Part shown: piece after piece, positions 1 through 10,113 of the stretch
How positions within the stretch are numbered: position 1 is the first letter of the stretch
How the letters are laid out: the number at the start of each line of letters is the position of its first letter
NCBI RefSeq assembly: GCF_018873765.1
Contig: NC_057925.1
Coordinates: 3,240,927-3,304,926, forward strand
DNA from: Telopea speciosissima
Lineage: Eukaryota; Streptophyta; Magnoliopsida; Proteales; Proteaceae
DNA: 64,000 nt
Direction of reading: 5' to 3'
Made by a program: the position numbers and the translations under genes
The notes under the pieces: generated by a model
What the model saw: the letters and a program-made list of their open reading frames with translations, nothing else
What the model was told of the DNA's origin: nothing
Databases searched by the model: none

Positions 1-1240
1 AATGAAACTAAAGACTGATGATTTCGAGGATATCTGTTAGAGAAAAGTTCATAAAGGATTGTTTCTGAAGAAGCTCCTCTCATCTTCCTGGTCTTCCATT
101 CAAAATGCATCAGGAGCTCACAGGCCTTTTACGGAAATAAGAAAGCATTTCAATTGTCGTGGTAAGCTACACTCTTGGTCTAGCAAGGAAAGCAATGGTT
201 CGCCTCTCAGAGAACTTCCTGAAGTTATCTATTACATTCGGGACTCCTTCGCATATCGGGGAGAACGAAGCAAATGAACCTAAAAAGATTTTCGTACATT
301 GTAATTGGGCTGGAACTTGGAAAGCTCAAGAGACTCACGGAACATGTGAAGTTAGCATTTCAAACAAGTGGGTTCTGACTTCTGATGCAAAATAATATTT
401 TGTTGCAATAACTGTACTGTTATGGTTTTTGGAGAAAGAAAGACACCCGGTCGTGCAGCGCAGCTGCGACGCCCTTGCGCCCAGGGACAGGGGTCGTACA
501 TAATGATCGTCGCATCCCTGAAAAATGAAAATGATCAAGATTGTGGCAGTCATTTCGTGTTCTTACACAATGACACACATAATGAACGTCGCACCCCTAG
601 AAAAATGGAAATGACCAGGTGCGATGGACATTTCGCACGATGGATTCTCATTGACATGCTTTCTCAAGCATTGGCTTGGGTGGCTTGGACACAAAGGTAA
701 CTAAGGGCTTTTCAATGACACCATAGTACAAATCTTGAAGTTTTGGAACTTGTATGGGATCTCTTTTAGACTTTTGGAGAGCCAAGACTCCCAAGGATTT
801 GGAGCATGGTTCCAAAAATTGGAATCGGTTGTGCCTGATCCTAATTCCAGACATTTTGGAGTGGCAGCCGATTCTACGTTTTTTTGGAAATGGATCATTT
901 GGTTTCAGTTCTGAGAGGCTGATTCTAAGGTTTTTAGATTGATTTCAATTGATTCCGATCCAAGCCGGATTAGAATCATCGGAACCAATTCTACCCTAAT
1001 TGAGTTTAAAATCCTTGGTTTGAAGGGTCTCTCAGATATGCTTTTGGCATTGTCTAGTTCAAGGACTAAAAATTCAAAATCGAGATTCGGATCAGTCAAG
1101 ATCGGTGAAGAATCGGTCTCAATAAACCCTAACCCTAGTTCATACGGGGATCAGTCAAACACATTCTACTTTCTTCTGTTCTTCTATTGATTGTACTTTT
1201 TTTTCCAAGGAGAACTTAATAATATTACTGAGAAAGGTTG
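1..1240. other. Intergenic repeat-derived DNA, no gene recognised
   Basis: No protein family is recognisable here in either strand. Positions 423-600 carry GC-rich, MITE-like DNA with repeated 'atgatcgtcgcatccct'-type segments that resemble the foldback element at 22951-23130. Positions 860-1130 are rich in 'gattc/ggaatc' words that recur around 20740-21180, which suggests a shared dispersed repeat. Short ORFs in this interval have no supporting motif. Confidence 0.4.
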
Positions 1241-1244
1241 AAAA

Positions 1245-1640
1245 CATCTACCAAAAAAACAAAGAGGTTGAAAACATCCATAGCATCCACATTCCATAGT
1301 TCCTAAGCAGTTGAGAGATTCATCTAATCTGGCTTTCCTAGCTAGAGTATGAGCTGGGAAGATTAGATCTCCGGAAACGAAACAAACATTACACTCCTTG
1401 AACTCGTACAATATATTGAGTGCTTGAAACAATAAGTTAAAACAGTTCCAAAGACTAGCCATCAAAATCCATACTTTATAGGAGTTTGACCACCTCAAGA
1501 CTGGCAACGAGCACTCCTAGTCCTGGTATCTCCTCACAAGCTACCCGGAGAGCCACTAACACACCATAAAAAAGTTCAGCCACTATCGCTGATTTGCACG
1601 ATCTCAGTCCGATAGTTGATTTCCAAAATGCAGCAAGAGT
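1245..1640 (-). mobile_element. Decayed L1-type LINE fragment, RNase H domain
   Basis: Read on the minus strand, the stretch gives RNase H-like pieces of a plant L1 LINE. An upstream part reads like AKSAIVAELFYGVLVALR, the usual 'E..A...AL' helix. Further on comes a C-terminal part ending AHTLARKARLDES, matching the usual 'N..AH.LAR.A' ending of LINE RNase H domains. The pieces are in different frames with stops between them, so this is a dead fragment. It lies just downstream of the QPT gene in the same orientation. Confidence 0.55.
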
Positions 1641-2278
1641 TAATAGTAGAGAACACAGACATTCCTGTTACCTCAACAAAGCTTCCATCAGTACTCAGTA
1701 TCTTAGAGATTGTGTGCCTATATTACATACTTGTCTACTTAACTCTGTATATGAAATGTGATATTTCAACAGAGAATGAAAGGACACTAATGCCAGAGTT
1801 AGATCTTCACCCTCACTTAACCCCAACAAGCTCATATCATTCTGTTTGGTAACCTTGCAACATGATTCCAGTGTTAGATTTGTAAAGAACAATTCCAATT
1901 AATGATTTGAAAGCATCTGTAAAATTTCAATCTTAGCAGTGAAACTGTGGAAGTACAATACTACAAAAAGATTATGGGCATGGATTTCAACAAGTACAAA
2001 ATTATTTCATAAAAAAATGGTACAAAACACATGCAATTACCATTTTTACTTGATACGGGACCAATCTAGTTGAGGAACAAGCTCCCCAAGCAGTTACATT
2101 GTGATTGACTAGAATGAGTTAAAGAATACATATTCATCATATTTTCTATTTATTACAATTCCATGGCGAATATCAGTAGCAGCATGAGAGCTTCTAAGGG
2201 TGATCCTCACCCACTTTTCTATATAGCAGAATCCTGATGGATTACTGTGAGACCATATCACCAATAAAGGAGAAGCAA
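1641..2278. other. 3' flank of the QPT gene
   Basis: AT-rich DNA immediately beyond the QPT stop codon (minus strand), presumably containing its 3' UTR and polyadenylation region. No other coding signal or repeat could be supported. Confidence 0.4.
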
Positions 2279-5200
2279 TTATGCTCTTTTTGTACGCCTT
2301 CCAACTTGAAGTGCAAGCTCTGTATCAATTTTAAGGGATATATCAAGTGCCTTCACTGAATGTGTTAAAGCACCACTGCAAAAGTCAAATGCATGAGCAC
2401 TGTTAATTGTATGAAGCAATTTGAGAGCTAAACATAAAACAGAAAAAAACACAAGGACCCAAAACAGATTGTTGAAGTTGTGGTGACGTTTAAGTAGTCA
2501 TGGTGATGTTTATAATTTGTCGTAGGGTTTAGATATGTGTTTATGAGTCATGGTGATGTTTAGCATGTGAAGTGTTGTTTAAGTTGTTAGACCAAGTTCT
2601 CCACAATGGGGGATTTTTTCTTTGCTTAGTTCTATACAACAACAACTGAGCCTCATCCCAACTAAATGGGTATTTTTTTTTCTTGGCTTAGTTTTCTAAT
2701 CACTATATATTAAGTTTGATTTTGTCACACAGATCCTTGAAGGAAACACAAATATTTAATACTTGGCTAGTCAGAGTTTGCAGGCAATATAATTCTCTCC
2801 CCCACCCCAACCCCCCAACCCAAAAAACAAAAAGAGAAGAAGAAAAAATATTGAGGCCTAATGCAATGAAATCACTTCGCAAAGAATAATCCAAGTTGTA
2901 ACAGAATCATTGCATTGTCAACTTCAAATGACTGAGAGTGGAATACACGTATTAAGCTTCCAATTTTTAACCTCATTTTACCCTACCCTTTCGCTCAGTA
3001 GTAGATTTCGTTTTCATGGCCATTTCAGCTTGGGACTTGGGTCACAAAGGGATTTTGCTTAGTTCAATGGTAACAGTTTAAGCTGCCAGCATAAAGGCAC
3101 ATGTATGAGCCTGAGGGCAACCACTTCATGTGAAAAATGCCAATGGGTAGGACCAACCCCAACACACCCTTCCTGGCACCCTGTTGTAAGGACTTTCCCT
3201 TGGTTACAGCCCTTTAGTGATTCTGGAAAATATAAATAAGTAGATTATGTTAAAAGTAAGTTGAATAAAGCAATCTAATAGAGAAACAACATTAGAATTA
3301 AGTCTAATAGGGAGACAACATTAGAATTAAGTTGATTAAGCATTCTAATAAGGACACAACACTTTATATTCAAAACTGTTGAGTTGGGCCTCAGCAAACC
3401 CATAAATGGGCTACAAAAGTGCTTATATTTGGCTGAATTAAACATGCTTTCATTTACCCCCCCCCTAAAGAAGCCAAATAGATTTCCAAAACAAAGATTT
3501 GTATCGCTTCAACGCTTAGCTGGAGCACCCAAAAGGGAACACAATTGCCAAAGCAACAAAATATTCCACTTAATTACATGTTTCATTATGGCAGCCAAAA
3601 TAAAATATTTCAAAATTTTCAGCTGAAACCAAATGAAACTAATAACTAAGCCTGTTTAACAACCCGCTATGCTCTCTCTTTCAACATTCCTCCTTTATTT
3701 TGTTCCTGTCTCTTGCATACTTCAACTATTATGTGAAAGCAAATCTATATGGAAATCACAGTACCCTCCCATTAGTCCACTATTAACATCTCAGATAGAT
3801 GACCCCATTTAGTTGGGATAAGGCTGAGTTGTTGTTGTTGTATAGACTCCTACCCTTGTGTCACTATGTGGTTCACAAACAGACATCATCCAGGACTAGG
3901 TAATGCAGTGCCAATCTTGAACAGTGAGATCCAGTGCGAGATAAGCTTGCAACAGGATCGCACATAAGGAATAAAACCAGATTTTCAAAGAATTTTAATA
4001 ACAAAGAATCAAGGAATCAGATTCAAGCAAAATTCTGGTCAAATGCTTTAATTGGATGGGAGAATGTAATATCAGAAACCAGGCTTGATCCAATGGTCAG
4101 ATTCTTAGGATATGAAGATTCCTACTCAAAGAATGAATTCCCAAATCTGAAAGCTGTGATAGAAGGTTAAAACAAACCAGATTAGGGTTTGATTTTAGAA
4201 CCAAATAATGAGCCTAATGATAGCATAATTGTCAAGCGTTCCTGGGCGTCCAGGCACCTTGGTTGCCTTGGTCATCTTGTTGGTGTCGTCTTGCGTCCAG
4301 GCCCCCTCAAATGACTTGGGTTGCCTAGACGCCATGACAACTATGAATGATAGTTAGAAATCTGAGATCAATTTTAGAAAACAGAACTTGAAAATCGATT
4401 AAACTGCAATCAGACTTGTGGTAGGAAACAGAAAATCAATTTCAAGTTTGAATTTTTAAACCATAAGCAGGTTCAGATTAGAAACCAATTGTTTAGTATG
4501 GAAGCAGAATTGAAATCCAATTGTTAGATATGAAGTTTTAGAAAATTCCAAGGTGGAGTAGGAATTCAAAAGGCCAGAATAGATAGGATCTTTCTCGTAA
4601 GAACATAATCAGAACTAGAATTGATATGATGAGACAAGAGAATTGCAGAAACTAACCTTGTAATCAGTGGAGAAGAAGAGAAGAGAAGCGGTCTGGAATA
4701 TGCCAAGCCCAACAGCTCCAAAACTCTTAAAAAACACTCATTCTTTACTCGAAACATCTCTAATTGATGGTGGTGAATTATTCATATACCTTCTCAAATT
4801 CCTAAATTGACTAATAAAAGGACTCCTTATTACTCTCATGTACCGACTTAAAGTAAACAGACATAAAACAGAACTATTAAAAGCTATTAAGTATCCCAAT
4901 CTAAATCAAACACTTAACTTACCTACTAATCCATGTACTAACTTTATGCTGACTTTATGGGTTTAAAAATCAGGCCCATCACATCAATAAACAAAAAAGT
5001 AAAAATCCCAAGGCCCAAAGAACCCAACCATGGGCCAAAATAAAGTCTTTCGAGACCCAATTGGCCTGATTGGACACTCTTAACTGCATCAAAAGGTTTA
5101 TAATACTTTGTCAAAAACAAACTCCTCTGGTATAGAGAAGTACAAAGTTTTTTTTCAAGATAAACCTACAAACCTGAGTGTTTTTATTTTGAAGCCCAGG

Positions 5201-8200
5201 TTTTCTAGCATACTAGTAAAATGGTTTAATAGCTATTTTTTTTAATGGTTCATATTCGGAATTGGGTTTGTCCCTCTAATAATCAAATGGGCCAGGTTGT
5301 AGACATGAAAAATAAGAACTCAAGGAAATTAAATGTACGAGAAAAGTGGCCAATTACCTGGAAATGTAGGTTACGCCAGTTTGTCCAATCTTGTGAACTG
5401 TTCCAAGAGTAACATTACCAGATGCCTGTCATTCATAGAAGTATAGAACATGTATGTTTAAAATAAGATACAAGGAAAATCATCAGTAACATCAGATGCA
5501 ATTGGCAATAACTAGTGGGTCATGGTACTGATTTATCAAGTGTAGCTTCTCAAATATGATAACAGAGTGTGAAAGATTTTCTTCAGTCATTATAGAACAT
5601 TCAGACTACATCAGTCTTCAGCGTATTTTTCAATGTTACAAGAGGGGGAAAAAAGGCATGAGATCCAACAAGGAAAATGTGCACAAGGTCCAAAATATAA
5701 TGTGCCTCCTAATCTTGTGTAATTTCCAGTTTAGAAAACAGGCAATAAACTTTCAAGACCACCTGTCACTGGGGTAGAAACTTTTTTTTTGGGGGGGGGA
5801 AGGGGGAAATCTAATGCCTCAACCAGAACCCCCTCCCCCCCAAAAAAAAAATTGCTGTTCTCCCACCCACCCCATTTTACTAACCTTGTAGAACAAAGGA
5901 TCACCAAGAAAAGACTGGTCTATGTAATCGAAAGGAAGACCTTTTCATTATGCTAGAAAATTGAAATGAGTAAGGTCCATGGCTAAATCGCAGCAGCATA
6001 GCTTGGATAAATGGTAGGTATAGTATGAAAGGTTATATACTTAATACTATTGGGTTTATGAGGGAACTTGGATAAAAGCACAATGATAGATCTCAGAAAT
6101 GGTTGGAGATACCACATTGACAGTTTATGTAAATAAGAGTGAATCTTAGGAGTTACCTCAGTCTCAAAACTTCCATTTATCAATTCAACAGCTTCTTTAA
6201 GCATGGACACATCCACATCTCCATTAGGTAATGGCACAACCATATTGTCTAACATTATCCGGGTCAAGGAAGTTTTTGTCTGGGATGTATAATGTAATAC
6301 CTCTTTCACTTCCTCAAGTGTCCTGGTTTCAACCTGATGTGAGAAAAAAGGTATGTCAATGTTAGATATATTTTGCCTGGCACGTAGATATTCGATAAAG
6401 GGAATCACACAGAAAATGAGTGCACAAATAAGATAAGAAACAGTTGCATAAGCCAAGCAGTGCAGCCAAAAAATGAACTGAATGAAATTTAAACTTCGAA
6501 TTCATATCTTAAAAGTGTTTTATAGAGCAGCATACTTGGCAACCAAAAACACATCCTCAGAATGACCATGGCTTAGAAAGGGATGATGAGATAGATGTGT
6601 CACAAGTACATAGTATGAAAATATGGGGGAACTTTGGGATAGTCCTAATTGGTGATATTGTGCAAAAGTTTCAGGCTCTAAAAGGATCAGGGGATGTCAA
6701 AGGGCACGAAGAGAGAGTTAGCGAGAAAATATTTGACAAGTTTTAACAAATATACTTCTCTAGATAGTCTAGTGTTGGAGGGAGGGCTTTGGCGCAATGG
6801 TAAGGTTGCTCCATTGCGTCCTAATGGTCAAGTTGGGAAACAGCCTCTTCATGAAGCAGGGGTAAGGCTGAGTACATTATGACCCTCCCCAAACCCCACA
6901 ATGGCAGGAGCCTCCTGCATTGGGTACGCCCTTTTTTCAGATAATCTAATGTTGGAACAGGATACAAAGTTGGGTTAAGGATTTGTTGAGAAATCCCGAC
7001 CAATAACTTAATAGCTTGTTAGGCTTCACGGATATAAACAAGATCATCTTAAAAGTTGGGGGAATAACCTCAACGCCCATCAGAAGATTCCTTTGCTCTA
7101 AAAACTGGTCCACAGATTTTATGGCATTTGAAACACCTCCAGCTACTGAAATATGATTGTCTTTTATCATCACCATATCAAATAAACCCATCCTGTGGTT
7201 CTGCCCTCCACCAATTAGTACCTGTCAAAGAAGATCGTAAAGAAGTTCAACCAAATGATTACCAAAAATGAAAAGAAAATATAGAAGTAAAAGATTAAAA
7301 GACAGAGAAGTGATCAACACCGCCCACTTATCCACCAAACGTAAACCTGGGGCAGTTTTCCTCGTCTCTAAAATGCATGCAGGGTGTGCAGCATCTGCCA
7401 TTGCCTACAAGAAAGATGAACATTTCAATGTATTCTTGGTATAGAGAAAGCATAGTTAGCATAAACCACTCAAATAAATTGGATTCAACAAAAACACGAA
7501 CAGTACGATGACAATAAGCATAAACAGGATGTGTCACCTCATCACCTCACCCACCGAGAAAAACCACCAACTCTAATAATGCAACTCTACAACTAACTAA
7601 AGATTAGCTTTAAATTACTGGAATGCTTACTTTAACTTTAAATTTCTTCTCAACCTGTCAATCATACGCTTTAAATTACTAGATGTTTAACACTTATGCA
7701 TGACTCATGAGGTATTTACAAGGCTGCAACGATGATCTAGGATCTATGAAATCTGAACTTTCAAAATGGATCTCAGTCATTAACCCAGGTAGCGTTACTG
7801 TTCACGTGAACAGTGCTGTAGATTGTATGGACAGCTGGCATGGAAGATTAGATGCTGCCAATTTCATATTCCTAGTTGCTCTTTCATTATTTTTTATGTT
7901 GGCATAGATCTAATTTCTATTTTCTGCTACAACTTCAGACCACCATACCTCTACAACCAGCCATTAGAATTGGGAGATATTTGGAGCACAACATCTCCTT
8001 ATTGTGGCCTACAATTGACCCAAGTTTGGAGCAATTCTGCTGGCTGAATCTGAAGATATACACTAAGTTTCTATTTCTGTTATCCTGTCATATCACAGTC
8101 TACAGCCATCCATTGAAGCTGATCTTTGGAGGGCTGATTAACCCTATTGTTCCTTCCAATCGATGGTAACATCTTCCTAAACTCTTTGCTGGAGATGTGA

Positions 8201-9550
8201 TATTTTATATCAAATTTATTTCTAAGTTTTGAGCCTACGAGAGGATTTTTTTGGCTGCTGTCACATGTGTCTTTCGTGAGGATTAATCTATATGTATTTT
8301 TTTTTTTATGGGAGAGTTTAAAGGACTGTTATGACCTTGTTTATTTACTATTTAATTTGAGTTTATATACTGTTACAAGTCTGAACTAGTACCTGTACTT
8401 GTGTTGTGCCTGTGATCCTGATTGGGGTTGGATAGTTCCTATCTAGCTTTACATTAATTGAAAAGAGATGATCTAGGCCAGATCAAGCCAATGGACTTTG
8501 GGAGGGGGGGGGGGGGGTTAAAGGAAATTAGAAGGCACGAGAAGATGAATGAACCTTGGTTAGAGTTGCAATTCCGCTCATCCTCTGCATAAAATTGAGT
8601 ACAACCCTTTCAGCCACAACAATGTTGTGTGCTCGTCCTTTGTATGCCAACAGAACAGCTTGTAAACACCCCTTGAAATACAAGATGGAAGCATTTTAAA
8701 AGGAAAATATACTAAGAATCTCACCATATACTTTACCAAACTGCATCCCCTTCCGAATATAGTCCCCGTCCATCTGATACCACTCAACCTAATAAAGAAA
8801 TATAAATACAACAACAATCAACAATTACTTAGCCTTCTCCGAACTAAACGGGGTCGGCTACATAAATCATTGCCCGCATTGCTAGTATACATTACCCAAA
8901 AATAAAAAATTTAGCAGCTGTATACCTTCAGGGAAGGATCAACCTCATCAAATATCATATCTGCAAGAGCAATTCCTGCAATCACCCCATCGTCCTTGGC
9001 CAAGAAATGTGCTTCAACTTCCATGTCAACAGGAACTGTGGCCATACAAGTCACATCTCCTGCAATGGAACCACTGATACCGCTCAATAGTGTTTGAAAC
9101 TTATAGCTTAAACCAACCAAGGAGTTCTTCATTCATCAATTAAATTCTTCCGAACAAAATCCGCACCTCTTATCTAATGTTGGAGAATTCAACAACAGAA
9201 ATGAATGAATTCACAACCAAACAAATAAAAAGACAGAATTCGAACCACGATCACCGGCGTCTTCAGACAGGGCGAGTTTGATCATGCCTTTGAGATCATA
9301 AGTAGGATGAGAAGGAGGCTTTACCACCATAGATTTTAGGGGAACTGTCGGGTTTCTAGTTTCGAGTGCAGACATACTCACAATCCGCCTGCAACAGTGA
9401 ACGTAAGAGACGAAATAAAATCAAAAAGAAATTTTTTTCACTTTCTCGTTAGAAAGAAAATATCTTTTACCTTGAACTTGAAGACAGACGTGGACACAGT
9501 GAAGGAGAGACAGAAGAGAAATTAACGACAGAACAACGAATCCCAAACAT
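2279..9550 (-). CDS. QPT: Quinolinate phosphoribosyltransferase (nicotinate-nucleotide pyrophosphorylase, decarboxylating)
   Basis: The enzyme converts quinolinate and PRPP to nicotinate mononucleotide, CO2 and PPi in de novo NAD synthesis; in plants it is plastidial. Ten exons join in frame: 9471-9550, 9246-9388, 8926-9059, 8725-8788, 8555-8637, 7321-7404, 7069-7221, 6157-6333, 5358-5425, 2279-2375, giving 1083 nt or 360 residues, close to the roughly 350 of plant QPTs. Family signatures run in order: [13 protein letters not shown] (about 72-84), [32 protein letters not shown] (active-site Arg/Lys), [40 protein letters not shown], and [20 protein letters not shown] before the end at GRRTKRA. 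Exon 1 encodes a Ser/Arg-rich leader ([20 protein letters not shown]), a likely plastid transit peptide. An internal ATG (9373-9375) could start a leaderless form. Intron 6 has an unusual donor (GCG|GTGTTG). The last intron (2376-5357) is about 3 kb and full of repeat debris. No premature stops were seen. Confidence 0.95.
2636..2665 (-). repeat. RTE-type LINE 3' tail remnant
   Basis: A short run beginning with ACAACAACA and followed by the complement of the plant RTE 3' end ('cccatttagttggga...' with a TTG tail). The same tail is seen intact at 17662-17712. Confidence 0.45.
3782..3842 (+). repeat. RTE-type LINE 3' tail remnant with (TTG)n end
   Basis: Contains 'gaccccatttagttgggat', then 'aaggctgag' and four TTG units. 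It is near-identical to the copy at 17662-17712 and similar to the 3' end of the longer RTE copy ending near 17515. A 5'-truncated RTE insertion, or a SINE sharing that tail, would explain it. Confidence 0.5.
4224..4345. mobile_element. hAT-like MITE, CATAGTTGTCA family, member 1
   Basis: A 122-bp element with inverted ends: 'cataattgtcaag' on the left and '...catgacaactatg' on the right. It is flanked by a perfect 8-bp target duplication, aatgatag, at 4216-4223 and 4346-4353. An 8-bp duplication is the hAT signature. It lies in the last QPT intron. Related ends occur at 12887-13001, 44111-46541 and 58935-59236. Confidence 0.75.
4974..5100. repeat. Dispersed repeat segment (second copy at 58781-58914)
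   Basis: The two segments share blocks such as 'tggacactcttaactgcatc' and 'ccaaaataaagt' in the same order over roughly 130 bp. The parent element was not identified; an LTR or other retroelement end is possible. Confidence 0.5.
6777..6956 (+). mobile_element. Au-type SINE with target-site duplication
   Basis: A tRNA-derived SINE body at 6780-6938 with the Au hallmarks: 'ggcgcaatggtaaggttgct' (A-box region), 'aacagcctctt', 'gtaaggctg.gtacattatga' and a 3' end 'gggtacgcc' followed by T6. An imperfect 18-bp target duplication (agatagtctagtgttgga at 6762-6779 versus agataatctaatgttgga at 6939-6956; 16 of 18 match) marks the insertion. It lies in QPT intron 7, antisense to the gene. Confidence 0.85.
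8803..8862 (-). repeat. RTE-type LINE 3' tail remnant in QPT intron 3
   Basis: Reads on the minus strand as 'gtagccgaccccgtttagtt', then a diverged middle and a (TTG)n end. It is the same 3' tail as at 17662-17712. It lies within the short intron between QPT exons 3 and 4. Confidence 0.45.
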
Positions 9551-9926
9551 CGCTTTTTCTGAAACTCCAAGTCCCAACTCAGGAGTTCTAGCAGAGGGAG
9601 CCTAACTAGCCTTTGTCTCTTTTCAGTTCGTCATTTCCATGTTCTTCTACGATGCACATGGTGCGCAATACGCACTGCTTTCCCGGCCCACCCATATTGG
9701 GCAGGTATTCAACTCAAACCAACCCGTTACAGCCGGTTCGGCCTCTTCTCCGACTCTTAAACCCGCAAAGCCGTAAACCCTCAAAAGCTCTCATTTCTCT
9801 TAATCTGAAGTTCTCCACTTCACCACCAGCTCCGGTGGAAGGAGACGGCAAAGAGTTTTGGGAGAGGACGAATTCGGTGAGAGAGAGAGCTGAGGAGGGT
9901 AGTGTTAATTTTGCAGAGCAAAGCAA
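9551..9926. promoter_or_regulatory. Shared divergent promoter region, QPT / bL25m
   Basis: Only 376 bp separate the QPT start codon (minus) and the bL25m start codon (plus), so the two promoters and both 5' UTRs must share this interval. No convincing TATA box was found on either side. A plus-strand open frame from the ATG at 9652 runs to 10113, through the 5' UTR and into the bL25m first exon in another frame. Confidence 0.55.
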
Positions 9927-10113
9927 ATGTGGATCCATCGGCCTCTGCTCACCAAGGCTATACAATTCCGGTTCTTTTCGCAAGCAGCAGTTGCAGCTGC
10001 TCTTCACGAACCCGAAGTCCCTCTCACATACCTGGAAGGTCTCCCCAAACCAAACCCCAAATATGCTGAGACGATACTTGCCATCCCTCGCACTACTTCA
10101 GGTAAAAGTATAG
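9652..10113 (+). other. Overlapping upstream open frame, unassigned
   Basis: From ATG 9652 a frame of about 153 codons overlaps the first 187 nt of bL25m in a different frame. Its start (MHMVRNTHCFPGPPILGRYS) and following Arg/Ser/Pro-rich stretch look like an organelle leader, and the part near KEFWERTNSVRERAEEG looks protein-like. It could be an upstream ORF in the bL25m leader or the first exon of another gene. No family was recognised and no second exon was found. Confidence 0.25.

Larger units (their letters stand above)
2376..5357. other. QPT last intron, repeat-rich
   Basis: This 3-kb intron contains short RTE 3'-tail copies in both orientations (2636-2665 minus, 3782-3842 plus), a hAT-like MITE at 4224-4345, and at 4974-5100 a segment that recurs at 58781-58914. 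Other ORFs here, such as those at 3384-3626 and 3934-4170, show no family motif and are not called as genes. Confidence 0.5.

Noticed and set aside
7791..7815. Hairpin terminator or operator
   Set aside because: The palindrome 'gttcacgtgaac' belongs to a dispersed repeat also seen at 58380-58420; bacterial-type signals are not expected here.
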